From Rickettsiales bacterium (lineage in GTDB: Bacteria > Pseudomonadota > Alphaproteobacteria > Rickettsiales > SXRF01), in assembly GCA_025464625.1 (NCBI GenBank), contig JAOAUZ010000002.1:124001-188000 (forward strand): a DNA stretch of 64,000 nt, in the 5' to 3' direction. The first letter of the stretch is position 1. Every line of letters starts with the position of its first letter. The notes under the pieces are model-generated. The model was not told the DNA's origin. It ran no database searches and saw nothing but the letters and a program-made list of their open reading frames with translations. A program made the translations under genes and the position numbers. Below are positions 18,106-27,527 of this stretch, piece by piece.

Positions 18106-19041
18106 ATGGATAAAATATTATTAGTTGTTACAGCAATTGTTATTAGCACGATGATCGGCGGAGGATTGCTCAAGTTATTGACATTACTCAAAGCCTCACA
18201 CCTAATTGATTATCCAGCCAAGTTACTGCGTGATGTCGAACGCAAACTCAACCAAGGCAACCGTACTCCACAAGAGCTTAATGTTCGCGCTCGGTCACTT
18301 ACTGGTATAGTTATAGTGGTTAGCTTAGTAGCTGGATTTTTGTTCCCTCTAATTTTTAGCAACCCTATTTTTACGTTGGTTATCCTAATTATTTCACTTC
18401 CACTGGGTAGTAGCTGGAGTCGGGTTAATTCAATAAAAAACCAATTACAGGCAGGAAATTTACCAGCAGCCCGTGAGCAGTTAGACGGAACCGTCTTTCG
18501 TCATCACGCAATCATGGACGAGCCAGCACTGGCAAGAGCATCTATAGAATATCTGGCGATACAATTTTCTGAAAAAATAGTTGCTCCAATCTTTTGGTTT
18601 ATGCTGCTTGGTGTTGCTGGCTTATTTACCAGCCTTGCAGTGTGTTTACTACAAGAAACACTTGCAGGAGCAAGCAGCAAACCTACGCCATTCGGTAAAG
18701 CAGCGCGAGACTCACAATTCTTATTTAATTATGTTCCTGCACGACTTGCTGCTTTCTTATGGGTTGTGGCAATATTGTTTCTACCGAAAAGAAACTGGAA
18801 AGAAACAGTAGAAAAAATATCATCAGAAATAACTACTGCCACACCAAACAATCTAGCTCTTCTCTGCGCTGCATCAAGCCTGAATTTATCGCTAGGTGGA
18901 ACAACATCAAGCTATTGTAACGATAAATGGATAGGTGCTGGCAAAACAACCCCTAGCAATTCTGATATAACTCGCGCCCAATTTTTATTTATCGTTCTTT
19001 GCCTATTGCTTTTTCTTAGCCTTGGATTCTTTATTCAGTGA
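18106..19041 (+). CDS. degenerate CbiB/CobD-like membrane protein
   Basis: A 311-residue membrane protein with helices near residues 3-25, 67-100, 158-180, 212-230 and 290-310. Its middle follows the adenosylcobinamide-phosphate synthase pattern (CbiB/CobD): GNLPAAREQLDGTVFRH, then EPALARASIEYLA, VAPIFWFMLLG and FNYVPARLAAFLW. However, the usual SENxSDG loop before VAP reads AIQFSEK and the DD before NYxPAR reads DS. These positions are strongly conserved in true CbiB, so the protein may have lost the amidation reaction or act on something else. No other cobalamin-synthesis gene is nearby. It overlaps the convergent patatin gene by 39 bases. Confidence 0.65.
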   Translation: MDKILLVVTAIVISTMIGGGLLKLLTLLKASHLIDYPAKLLRDVERKLNQGNRTPQELNVRARSLTGIVIVVSLVAGFLFPLIFSNPIFTLVILIISLPLGSSWSRVNSIKNQLQAGNLPAAREQLDGTVFRHHAIMDEPALARASIEYLAIQFSEKIVAPIFWFMLLGVAGLFTSLAVCLLQETLAGASSKPTPFGKAARDSQFLFNYVPARLAAFLWVVAILFLPKRNWKETVEKISSEITTATPNNLALLCAASSLNLSLGGTTSSYCNDKWIGAGKTTPSNSDITRAQFLFIVLCLLLFLSLGFFIQ

Positions 19042-20100
19042 TTCCATTAGTGAAGACTTTTCTGCATACGAACTTCTCAAGAATTTTTGGTGAATATTAA
19101 GGGTTGATTTTTTGCCAATATCATCCCAATTCTTTTTCACCCACTCATCAGCAGAATTATAACCTATCTCGTGCAAATGCTGGAAAAAATCCCAATCCGC
19201 ATTTACCTTGCTGGAAGCATTCAAATGTTTCATTTCTTCTGGTGAATAAATCAAATGCATCCGCATATCTTTATATTTTTCTTTGGGAAGTTTGCCTTCA
19301 TTAACAAGTTTGGAAACAAACTCTATCGCCCGCATTTCAGCAGTTAAACTAGAGTTAAAAGTTATTTCATTCACACGGTTGATAATTTCACTGGCAGTTC
19401 GTGGCATAGCGTCTCTATGCAGCGGGTTTATCTGCACCAATACCACATCCTCTGAACCACAATTATAAATAAGCGGCCAAATGGCGGGATTTCCCATATA
19501 ACCACCGTCCCAATATTCTTCTCCGTCAATTTCCACAGCCTTAAATAAAAACGGTATGCAGGCAGAAGCCATAAGAACATCTACCGTAATTTCATCGCAG
19601 TGGAAAATCCTTGCCTGTCCGCTTCCAACATGGGTTGCCGCTATAAATAATTTAATAGTGCTGCACGCCTGCAATGCCTCAGGATCCAACATTTCTTCGA
19701 TTATCTCGCGCATAGGATTGTAATCCAACGGATTAAGTTCATATGGCGAAAAAACACGACTCAGCAAATCGAAAAAATGATAACTGGGCGATAAATCCAT
19801 GTTCCAGCCAGTTAGTATACGCTCCCATGGATTTTTGTGTAGTGGACTATAAGCTGCTGCATCACTGATGCGTCTCCAGAATTTTTCGAGCATATCCTTA
19901 GCACCAGCATTTCCACCCTGCATGTAACCATTCACCAGCACAGCGGCATTCATTGCGCCCGCGCTCGTTCCGCTTATCCCCTCAATAATCAGATTTTTTT
20001 CTTCTAGTAAGCGGTCAAGCACACCCCATGTGTAAGCACCATGCGAACCACCACCCTGTAGAGCCAAATTTATTTTTTTAGTTTGAATTACAGCAGCCAT
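19003..20100 (-). CDS. patatin-like phospholipase
   Basis: A 365-residue patatin-domain protein, probably a lipid acyl hydrolase. The three catalytic signatures are present: the oxyanion loop LQGGGSHGAYTWG, the nucleophile Ser in GISGTSAGAMNA and the aspartate in DGGYMGNPA. The last 100 residues are charged helices. It resembles RssA and other cytosolic bacterial patatins; no signal peptide is seen. The ATG at 20100 follows AGGGA; an in-frame TTG at 20106 is less likely. It follows a histidine kinase gene by 32 bases and could be cotranscribed with it. Confidence 0.88.
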   Translation of the reverse strand: MAAVIQTKKINLALQGGGSHGAYTWGVLDRLLEEKNLIIEGISGTSAGAMNAAVLVNGYMQGGNAGAKDMLEKFWRRISDAAAYSPLHKNPWERILTGWNMDLSPSYHFFDLLSRVFSPYELNPLDYNPMREIIEEMLDPEALQACSTIKLFIAATHVGSGQARIFHCDEITVDVLMASACIPFLFKAVEIDGEEYWDGGYMGNPAIWPLIYNCGSEDVVLVQINPLHRDAMPRTASEIINRVNEITFNSSLTAEMRAIEFVSKLVNEGKLPKEKYKDMRMHLIYSPEEMKHLNASSKVNADWDFFQHLHEIGYNSADEWVKKNWDDIGKKSTLNIHQKFLRSSYAEKSSLMESLNKESKAKKKQ

Positions 20101-20132
20101 ACTCAATATCCCTAAATTAGTAAAACTAATAT

Positions 20133-21527
20133 CTATTCATTATGGAATCGCAAACACACGCGCAGCCCTGGATGATTATCACTTAGCATAACGTCTGCAT
20201 TATGAATACGAGCAATTGCGTCCACCAAACTCAGTCCCAGCCCATTCCCTTTTGTATGACGACTTTGTTCAAGGCGGAAAAATTTCTCGAACACTTTGTC
20301 CATATAATCGTCAGGGATACCAACCCCGTTATCAGCAATAATTATATCGATAAACTCATCGTTCTTCTCACAGGAAATATCAATTTTTCCACCTTTTGGG
20401 GTAAATTTTATAGCATTATCCAGAATATTGGTAAATGCCTGTGTCAGAAGATTCTTTTCTCCATTTAATACAACCTTAGATTCTATATGATTAACAATCG
20501 CGATATCTTTTTCAGAAGCATAAGGCTCATAAAATTCGACCATATTCTCGATAATGTTTTGCAAATCACACGGTTGAAAATCACGAAATTCTGTATTCGC
20601 CTCCAGCTCGGATATTTTGAGTATGGAATTAAACGTACCGATCAATTCATGCATATCGGCAATATTTTTTTCTAATAAATCCCGTGCAGGATTATCATAA
20701 TCAATCTTTCGCAGCCCAGCATCTAATCTATTGATAATGCGGTTTAGGGGGCTACGCAAATCATGGGCAATATTATTAGCAAACTGCCCTAATGATTGAA
20801 GCAATGTCTCAATTTTATCCAACATCTTGTTAAGGTTAGAAGACAAATCATCAAATTCATCGCCACCTTTAGTAAATGGTATTCTAGTGTTCAGTTCACC
20901 ATGCATAATAGTATGGGCAGAACGATTTATAATATTGATACGGCTCATAACACTGCGAGTTATGACCAGCGCACCAACAAAAGCTATAACTAAGGTAACA
21001 AGCAAGCTCGCCCAGAATGTCTGCTCGATAATCTGTTCGATTTTTTCTGTGCTTTGCATAGTCTGCCCAACTAGCAAAGTCCTCCATTTTGATAGAGGAA
21101 CGGTGATTGCCCTTACCTCAATATTTTGGGGATTGTTGCGCGTGCCTTCAATATGAAAGCGCACCCAATTCCCATTTTTCTCAAACAATGATTCCTGCAC
21201 AGCGTTTGCTGGCCATTCGTTCAAGTTTCCAGCAAGCTTTTCATTTTTATTATTTATCAGAAGATATATTTCCGTGCCATCTTCATCCCCCGCTATCAGC
21301 TCTTTAATGCGCGCCTCCACACCAGCAGAACCATTTTGATGATATTCATTTGTCAGATAGCTATATTGCACCCGTACCGCATCGCTTACCTGCCCTTTCA
21401 CATACCCCATTGCGAAAGTGTAGATAAAACCAAAAAGTATGACTACGGACAGGCTGAAAAGCCCTATATAGACCGATGCCAAACGGAAAGTAAAAGTTTT
21501 AAAAAGACGCGCTAATTTTGATTCCAT
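20133..21527 (-). CDS. sensor histidine kinase
   Basis: A 464-residue membrane sensor kinase. A first helix near residues 15-40 and a second near 172-195 enclose a periplasmic sensor of about 130 residues. HAMP follows (residues about 195-248), then the dimerisation helix with the phosphoacceptor His in FANNIAHDLRSPLNR, the N box NILDNAIKFTPKGG, and the ATP lid DNGVGIPDDY with GNGLGLSLVDAI. All catalytic boxes are intact. No response regulator lies next to it, so it is an orphan in this window. A perfect 16-bp inverted repeat sits 22 bases upstream of the ATG. Confidence 0.92.
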   Translation of the reverse strand: MESKLARLFKTFTFRLASVYIGLFSLSVVILFGFIYTFAMGYVKGQVSDAVRVQYSYLTNEYHQNGSAGVEARIKELIAGDEDGTEIYLLINNKNEKLAGNLNEWPANAVQESLFEKNGNWVRFHIEGTRNNPQNIEVRAITVPLSKWRTLLVGQTMQSTEKIEQIIEQTFWASLLVTLVIAFVGALVITRSVMSRINIINRSAHTIMHGELNTRIPFTKGGDEFDDLSSNLNKMLDKIETLLQSLGQFANNIAHDLRSPLNRIINRLDAGLRKIDYDNPARDLLEKNIADMHELIGTFNSILKISELEANTEFRDFQPCDLQNIIENMVEFYEPYASEKDIAIVNHIESKVVLNGEKNLLTQAFTNILDNAIKFTPKGGKIDISCEKNDEFIDIIIADNGVGIPDDYMDKVFEKFFRLEQSRHTKGNGLGLSLVDAIARIHNADVMLSDNHPGLRVCLRFHNE

Positions 21528-21549
21528 ACGTCATAGCGTATAGCAGATT

Positions 21550-21586
21550 ATAGTCATAATGTATAAAAATTATACATTATGACTAT
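21550..21586. promoter_or_regulatory. perfect 16-bp palindrome upstream of the histidine kinase
   Basis: Two perfect 16-base arms (21550-21565 and 21571-21586) are separated by AAAAT. The arms are AT-rich (TATACATTATGACTAT read on the right). It lies between the pilU stop and the kinase ATG. There is no T-run after it on either side, so it is more like an operator or mRNA hairpin than an intrinsic terminator. A second 10-base inverted repeat (21638-21647 with 21654-21663) lies nearer to pilU. Confidence 0.6.
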
Positions 21587-21691
21587 GAAAATCGAATCCG
21601 AAAGATCTATTTTCCGCTGCGAAGCGAGCGCAACCGAAGATAAGAACTATATGGTTCTTATCTGATATAAATAATATTAGAAAAAAATACT

Positions 21692-22828
21692 CTAAAATTG
21701 TGGCTTATTAGGAAGATCCAATATCGGCATTGAGAAATTGGATTTAGAGCCACCCATTGCTCTGCCCATTTCATATTGCTTAATTATCAAACGCAAATTG
21801 GCTGGATTATCTGACTCAGCAATAGCAACCTGCTCGGTAATAATCCCACTAGTGTACAGCACAAACAGAGCCTGCTCAAAAGTCTGCATCCCAGTATCCT
21901 GACCTTTTTCAATATGTTCACGAATCTCCTTTATCCGTCCGTCAGCAACTAATTCACGGATAATACCATTATTTAGCATTATCTCCACTGCAATACTGCG
22001 CTCACCTTGCTTGTTTAGCACCAACCGCTGCGAGAGAATCGCTTTAAGATTTAATGATAGATTGAGTGAAATCTGTTTATGTTTTTCCTCAGGAAAAAAG
22101 TTCAAAACACGCTCTATCGCCTGATTGGCATTATTAGCATGCAGTGTCGCTACACATAGATGTCCAGTTTCTGAAAAAACAATCGCATGCTCCATTGTTT
22201 CGCGATCGCGTATCTCACCAATAACAATAACATCTGGTGATTGACGCAAGGTGTTTTTCAGAGCAATACCAAAAGAATAAGTGTCAATACCAACGTCACG
22301 CTGCGTGAATATACATTGATTATGCTCATGAATAAATTCAATAGGGTCTTCAATGGTTACAATATGCCCAGAGCCATTAACATTGCGATGTCCAAGCATA
22401 CCCGCAAGAGATGTGGATTTACCAGAACCAGTTGCACCAACCAATAAAATCAGCCCTCGTTTCTCTAAGATCAAGTCACCATAAATATTTGGTAACTCCA
22501 ATTGTTCAAGCGAAGGAATATCCGTACGGATACGGCGCAGAACGATACCAGTTTGTTTACGTTGGCGAAAAATATTCATACGAAATCGGGCATTGTTCCA
22601 AACTATTGCCGTATTGTATTCAAGAGTAGATTCAAATTCTAATATTGCATCTTCAGATAACAACTCCCGCAGTATAACATCAACATCATCCTGAGTTAAT
22701 ACGGCAAAATCTTGGCTTTTAATATCATGTCCAAAACGAAAATTAGGTGCTGCGCCCACGGTAAAATAACAGTCTGATGCACCAGTCTCTACAAATTTTG
22801 CAAGTATAGAATGTACATCTATCGGCAT
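21692..22828 (-). CDS. pilU: PilT/PilU-type twitching ATPase
   Basis: A 378-residue retraction-ATPase paralogue. The Walker A motif is in GATGSGKSTSLAGML; the Asp box is TIEDPIEFIHEH; Walker B is QSPDVIVIGEIRDRETMEHA; the His box is TGHLCVATLHANNA. Its long C-terminal tail and position after pilT match PilU, the accessory retraction motor of type IV pili. The gap from pilT is three bases. No pilus assembly genes (pilB, pilC, pilQ) are in the window. Confidence 0.88.
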   Translation of the reverse strand: MPIDVHSILAKFVETGASDCYFTVGAAPNFRFGHDIKSQDFAVLTQDDVDVILRELLSEDAILEFESTLEYNTAIVWNNARFRMNIFRQRKQTGIVLRRIRTDIPSLEQLELPNIYGDLILEKRGLILLVGATGSGKSTSLAGMLGHRNVNGSGHIVTIEDPIEFIHEHNQCIFTQRDVGIDTYSFGIALKNTLRQSPDVIVIGEIRDRETMEHAIVFSETGHLCVATLHANNANQAIERVLNFFPEEKHKQISLNLSLNLKAILSQRLVLNKQGERSIAVEIMLNNGIIRELVADGRIKEIREHIEKGQDTGMQTFEQALFVLYTSGIITEQVAIAESDNPANLRLIIKQYEMGRAMGGSKSNFSMPILDLPNKPQF

Positions 22829-22831
22829 TTT

Positions 22832-23950
22832 CTAAAATCCACTTTGCTTGTTTTTGGTCGTATTGCTTTGTATATGATCACCAACCTTACTTGCACGTTC
22901 CATGATATTTTCTGAATCATCGGAAGTGCTGGTGCTAAGAGCAGAACGAGCCGTTTCCTCAGAAATAATATTCTGGTTTAAAAGACCGTATATACAATCT
23001 TTCATAGTAGTCATTCCCAGCTTAGACCCCATTTGGATTAATGAATAAAGCTGCGAAATACGCGCTTCACGGATTAGGTTACGCACCGCTGGCGTTCCGA
23101 GCATAATCTCGTGTGCTGGCACTCTGCCACCATCTTTGTTTTTAAGCAGAGTTTGGGTAACCACCGCCTCAAGCGATATTGAAAGCATAGCCCTTACCAT
23201 TTCTTTATCCGCCGCCGCAAAAACGTCAATTATACGATCGATAGTTTTTGGTGCAGAGTTAGTATGCAAAGTTCCCATCACCAAATGCCCTGTTTCAGCA
23301 GCAGTGAGGGCAAGCTGGATAGTTTCCATATCACGCAACTCACCAACTAGGATAACGTCTGGGTCTTCACGCAGTGCGCTACGCAGAGCCTTAGCAAAAG
23401 AACGGGTGTTTTTTCCTACCTCACGCTGATTTATCAGCGATTTTCTCGATGTGTGGATAAACTCAACTGGATCTTCAATAGTGATTATATGTTTAGCATC
23501 ATGGGTATTAATATGGTTGATCATTGCGGCAAGGGTTGTAGATTTACCAGAACCAGTTGGTCCTGTAACCAGAATCAAACCTTTATGCAGCCCACATAGC
23601 TTTTTCAGAATTTCTGGCGCGCCTAGCTCTTCTAGGGTAAGCACACGGTTGGGAATACTTCTAAGAACCGCCGCCGCACCATTTAATGTATTAAACGCGT
23701 TGACGCGGAAACGTAAATCCTTGCCAAAGGAAATCGCAAAATCCAAATCCAAGTCTCTTTCATATTCGGCGCGCTGCTGCTCTGTCATAATGGAATAGAG
23801 CATCTGCTTGATACTATCTCCTGATAGGATCTCGCCCTTATATGAAATCATATCACCGTTAATGCGCAGAATTGGAGGATTGCCAGCAGATAAATGCAAA
23901 TCCGACGCTTTATTTTTTTGGGTAAAAATCAATAGATCCGTAATTTCCAC
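22832..23950 (-). CDS. pilT: type IV pilus retraction ATPase PilT
   Basis: PilT powers pilus retraction and twitching. The 372 residues start with the family segment KASDLHLSAGNPPILRINGD and show Walker A GPTGSGKSTTLAAMI, the Asp box TIEDPVEFIH, Walker B EDPDVILVGELRDMETIQLA and the His box TGHLVMGTLHTNSA. The gene starts with GTG and has a near-perfect AGGAGG five bases upstream. The C-terminus has a Ser/Asn-rich extension after the AIRNLIRE-like segment. Confidence 0.93.
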   Translation of the reverse strand: MEITDLLIFTQKNKASDLHLSAGNPPILRINGDMISYKGEILSGDSIKQMLYSIMTEQQRAEYERDLDLDFAISFGKDLRFRVNAFNTLNGAAAVLRSIPNRVLTLEELGAPEILKKLCGLHKGLILVTGPTGSGKSTTLAAMINHINTHDAKHIITIEDPVEFIHTSRKSLINQREVGKNTRSFAKALRSALREDPDVILVGELRDMETIQLALTAAETGHLVMGTLHTNSAPKTIDRIIDVFAAADKEMVRAMLSISLEAVVTQTLLKNKDGGRVPAHEIMLGTPAVRNLIREARISQLYSLIQMGSKLGMTTMKDCIYGLLNQNIISEETARSALSTSTSDDSENIMERASKVGDHIQSNTTKNKQSGF

Positions 23951-23997
23951 TAAAACCTCCTAAATGCCTCGAAAGCCATAATAGGAATAAAATGGCT

Positions 23998-25890
23998 CTA
24001 TGGTCTATTAGAGCTAATAAAGGTTAATCTTTGCTGAATATTGCTAATATTACCTGGAATTTTTTCACCACGCTCTGATGCTTCAATTAATTGACGGTAA
24101 AGCTTCGCCGCCTCATCATAATTCTTCTGTTTATCCAGCATGATAGCTAAATTATAACGATAGGTAAGATTCTCAGGGGCGAGGGAAACGGCACGGAACA
24201 TTTTTCCAATCGCCTTATCAGAATTACCAATTTTCTGATAAATAACAGCTATTTGCGCTGGAATGGTGCTAAACCCTGGATTTTGGTCTTCCAGCTTCTC
24301 AAGCTCGGCTAAAGCCTCAAGCGGAGCTTCATCCGCCAGCAATACCAGAAAATTATTAAATCCATCGCGATGTTGCGGATCAATGTTAAGCAACCGACCA
24401 TATAGTGGACGAGCTTTATCAAATTGACGCGCCCTATGGTAAAGAGTGGCAAGACCAAAAATAGCTTGCGTATTGTTCGGTGCGTTCTCCAATATATTCT
24501 GATATGTCCCCATAGCTGCTTCGCTCTGCCCAGAATTCAGCGCGTTGTATGCCTTCTCAAGTTCATAATCGATATTTAACTTTGGATTTTTATTTTCAAC
24601 TTTAACACCTAAAGATTCATGTTGAGGTCCAGCGGCTGGAAACTCATCTGCCTTGAACAAATCCTGCATGTCACGGGTGTGATTCATTTTCAATGGCTTC
24701 AAAGGTTTTTCTTTTTGTGGAGATGGTATAGACGGTTTAACTTTATCTAACAAATCTCTGCTTTGTGGTGATAAAGATTGAACTGGTTCTGATAAATCAC
24801 CACTGGCAACTGCTGCTGGCTCTGATAAAATTCCAGCAGGCTCTGGTACAATCTGCGGTTCAATTTTGGTAAGCTCAACCTTAGAAGGCTCGCTCTTCTT
24901 CGCCTGTTTTTTCTCTGGACTCTTAGCATTGTCTTTAATTGGTTGTTTTTTTACAGCCTTATCAGCAGGTTTTTTCTCTGATTTCTTTTCTTCTACAGGC
25001 TTTTCTTGTTTTGCTTCTTCCTTTACTTCCGCTTTTACCGCTTCTTTTACATCCTCTTTTATTTCCTTGAATTTGCTAGTTGAGTCTATTGGAGATACAG
25101 CAGCGTCAATACTCGCAACGGCTGGCGCAACTGGAGGGGCTTCTTTCTCACTAGGAATAGCCAGTGGCAAATCTTTTGATTCAACAACTTCAAGTTTTTT
25201 GGTCTCTTCTTTTTTTTCTGCATCCTTTGCATTTGTTTTTTCATCTGGCAGAACAATCAGAGGAACACTACCAATAACAGGTTTATCACCAATAATTCCA
25301 TCACCACCCGCTGCTGGTGCTAGCGCTGCTAAACGCGCTGGATTGTTGACACTCCTCGCATCTGGCGAAAAATACGCAAATATTTTACCAAGAAAAGACT
25401 GGCTATTTTTAGCCACTGCCCTTGAAGCAGGCTTGCGTGATTTTTCTTCCTCAACCGCCATGAATAATTCATTATCCATCATTTGCGCCTTAAAGCGATG
25501 GACAACTCCGTCTTTCATTCCATCCTTCAACTCAACTGCATCAGCAAATGTTACCCTCCCGTCAGGCGCGAGTATCGCCACATCACCACGCGCATTGACT
25601 GTCTCTTTAAGCTGATCATATTCTATGGCATCAGCTTTAACTATCGTGCCTTGTTGTTCCGCCTCAACATTCCCTCTAGCAACAAGAATAAACTCATCTG
25701 GATTATATTCCAGCTTGTCCATGGTAAAATAATTCAGAAAAGCAATAGCGTTCGGGATGTATACTTTTAGCGGTGCATTTTTAGTTTCATTACCAGCATA
25801 AACTTCATGGGAAACAAAGACGGCTATACTTCCGCAAATGATAAGTGAACTCAACAATTTGTGGTTTATATGTGGTCGCCTATACATCAT
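23998..25890 (-). CDS. secreted OstA-like / TPR fusion protein
   Basis: A 630-residue exported protein with three parts. A signal peptide (about residues 12-32, ending near VYAGNE) leads to an OstA/LptA-like beta domain at about 50-130, recognisable by YNPDEFILVARGNVEAEQ, VKADAIEYDQLKETVNARGD and a VTFADAVEL strand. Next come about 280 residues of Lys-, Glu-, Pro- and Ala-rich linker, probably disordered. From about residue 450 there are at least five tetratricopeptide repeats (for example YNALNSGQSEAAMGTYQNIL and PNNTQAIFGLATLYHRARQF). The combination suggests a periplasmic scaffold linked to LPS-transport-like folds, which is inference. It sits upstream of pilT with a 47-base gap. Confidence 0.75.
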   Translation of the reverse strand: MMYRRPHINHKLLSSLIICGSIAVFVSHEVYAGNETKNAPLKVYIPNAIAFLNYFTMDKLEYNPDEFILVARGNVEAEQQGTIVKADAIEYDQLKETVNARGDVAILAPDGRVTFADAVELKDGMKDGVVHRFKAQMMDNELFMAVEEEKSRKPASRAVAKNSQSFLGKIFAYFSPDARSVNNPARLAALAPAAGGDGIIGDKPVIGSVPLIVLPDEKTNAKDAEKKEETKKLEVVESKDLPLAIPSEKEAPPVAPAVASIDAAVSPIDSTSKFKEIKEDVKEAVKAEVKEEAKQEKPVEEKKSEKKPADKAVKKQPIKDNAKSPEKKQAKKSEPSKVELTKIEPQIVPEPAGILSEPAAVASGDLSEPVQSLSPQSRDLLDKVKPSIPSPQKEKPLKPLKMNHTRDMQDLFKADEFPAAGPQHESLGVKVENKNPKLNIDYELEKAYNALNSGQSEAAMGTYQNILENAPNNTQAIFGLATLYHRARQFDKARPLYGRLLNIDPQHRDGFNNFLVLLADEAPLEALAELEKLEDQNPGFSTIPAQIAVIYQKIGNSDKAIGKMFRAVSLAPENLTYRYNLAIMLDKQKNYDEAAKLYRQLIEASERGEKIPGNISNIQQRLTFISSNRP

Positions 25891-26082
25891 ACAGTTTCTA
25901 TTAAAGAAAAATTTAATACATATAGGTAATCTATTTACACGATGATTGCAGCAAAAAAAACAACAAAATTATGCGTCATATTTCTGCATAACATCTACTG
26001 GCACATTAATTGCTACTAATTACTAATTAATTGCTTCAGATAAAATTACCAAAAATAACTCCAAAATTATATTAAATCGCAT

Positions 26083-26421
26083 ATGAAATCACTTAAAATT
26101 ACACTGCCAATATTATTATTTTTGATGGCAAATAATTCTCTTGCATCAGGATCAACATATACGCCAACACAGCGCTTTGTGCCACTTCCACCGCCAATGA
26201 CAAACGCACGCAAACAACCAACCATCACTCCGCCAAACAAATTTTTTCCACTCACTCAATCGCGTTATCCAATGCCCATACGCAACGATGTAAAAATAAA
26301 AAATGCTGCAAAAAACGAGTCTTCACCGCCTGAGCCAACAAAAATATTTTCTAAAAATACGGCAAATATGTCACAGGAACAGGCAGAGCAACTCGTTTCT
26401 ATTTTTTCTTCAGCAAAATAA
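26083..26421 (+). CDS. small secreted proline-rich protein
   Basis: A 112-residue protein with a clear signal peptide (LKITLPILLFLMANNSLA, cut near SLASG). The mature part is rich in Pro, Asn and Lys with no recognised domain; a possible short helix lies at the C-terminus (SQEQAEQLVSIFSS). It is divergent from the OstA/TPR gene across 192 bases of AT-rich DNA and 38 bases upstream of pyrD. I cannot assign a function. Confidence 0.6.
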   Translation: MKSLKITLPILLFLMANNSLASGSTYTPTQRFVPLPPPMTNARKQPTITPPNKFFPLTQSRYPMPIRNDVKIKNAAKNESSPPEPTKIFSKNTANMSQEQAEQLVSIFSSAK

Positions 26422-26459
26422 TTTCTATAAATCAAATTTACATGTGGTAATAATGGATC

Positions 26460-27527
26460 ATGCTTGATTTATTTTCTTTAGCTCGTCCTTTGCTCCATGC
26501 TCTGCCTCCAGAGACAGCGCATAACATTGGTTTGAGCGCGCTGCGCTGCGGATTAGTGCCGCCACAAGAATTTCAGTCTAATAAAATTCTTACCCAGAAT
26601 ATTTTAGGAATGGAATTCAAGAACCCTGTTGGAATAGCCGCAGGCTTTGATAAAAACGCTGTCGCCATTAATCCACTCCTTATGCAAGGTTTTGGGTTTG
26701 TAGAGGCAGGGACAGTCACTCCCCTGCCCCAATCAGGCAATCCCAAACCAAGAATTTTTCGCCTTCCCGAAGATAAAGCCGTAATTAATCGCTTGGGGTT
26801 TAATAATAACGGTTTGGATTATTTTGTTCAAAATTTTTCCAAGCGCGATAAAATGCTCGGTATAGCTGGTGCAAATATAGGAAAAAACAAAGATACAGAA
26901 AATGCTGCGGAAGATTATGTGCGTGGGTTAAAGGCTGTTTATCCACATGCCGATTATATAACCATCAATATTTCTTCACCAAATACCAAAGGGCTGCGCG
27001 ATCTTCAACATCGCGAGGCACTTTCGGAACTTCTTTCTGAACTTTCAAAAGCAGGAAGTAATACGGCTCAAACTCATGGTAAAAAAATTCCCCTCTTCCT
27101 GAAAATTGCCCCAGATATTGATAAAAATGAATGCGAAGATATTGCTGAAACAATATTAAAACATGCCATTGATGGGCTAATAGTAAGCAACACAACCATA
27201 TCCCGACCGCAATCGCTAATTAATCAAAACCGTAGTGAAGCTGGTGGATTGAGTGGTGCACCACTTTTCCCTCTTTCTACCACTATACTTGCTGAAATGT
27301 ACAAATTTACTAAAGGCAAAATACCCATTATCGGAGTTGGTGGTATATCTTCGGCTGAAGATGCCTACATCAAAATCCGTGCTGGCGCTTCACTTATACA
27401 ACTCTATAGCGCGCTGATATATCAAGGTTTTGGATTGGTACGCTCTATTAATGAAAAATTACCTATTCTACTTTCGCAAGATGGCTTTTCGCATATAAGT
27501 GAAGCCATTGGAACTAGCGTTATTTAA
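26460..27527 (+). CDS. pyrD: dihydroorotate dehydrogenase (quinone), class 2
   Basis: PyrD oxidises dihydroorotate to orotate and passes electrons to the quinone pool at the inner membrane. The 355 residues have the N-terminal membrane-associating helices of class 2 (LFSLARPLLHALPPETAH), FMN-site motifs (NPVGIAAGFDKNA, FVEAGTVTPLPQSGNPKPR, NRLGFNNNG), the catalytic Ser loop in NISSPNTKGLRDLQ, and the phosphate-binding GVGGISSAEDAY. It ends eight bases inside the convergent DUF2155 gene. Confidence 0.96.
   Translation: MLDLFSLARPLLHALPPETAHNIGLSALRCGLVPPQEFQSNKILTQNILGMEFKNPVGIAAGFDKNAVAINPLLMQGFGFVEAGTVTPLPQSGNPKPRIFRLPEDKAVINRLGFNNNGLDYFVQNFSKRDKMLGIAGANIGKNKDTENAAEDYVRGLKAVYPHADYITINISSPNTKGLRDLQHREALSELLSELSKAGSNTAQTHGKKIPLFLKIAPDIDKNECEDIAETILKHAIDGLIVSNTTISRPQSLINQNRSEAGGLSGAPLFPLSTTILAEMYKFTKGKIPIIGVGGISSAEDAYIKIRAGASLIQLYSALIYQGFGLVRSINEKLPILLSQDGFSHISEAIGTSVI

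Noticed and set aside
21638-21663. Intrinsic terminator for pilU
   Set aside because: The 10-base inverted repeat has no T-run on the minus strand, so it does not meet the usual pattern.
24866-25615. A 249-residue Ser/Phe-rich open frame on the plus strand
   Set aside because: It is the complement of the Lys/Glu-rich linker of the OstA/TPR gene; such composition makes long antisense frames by chance.
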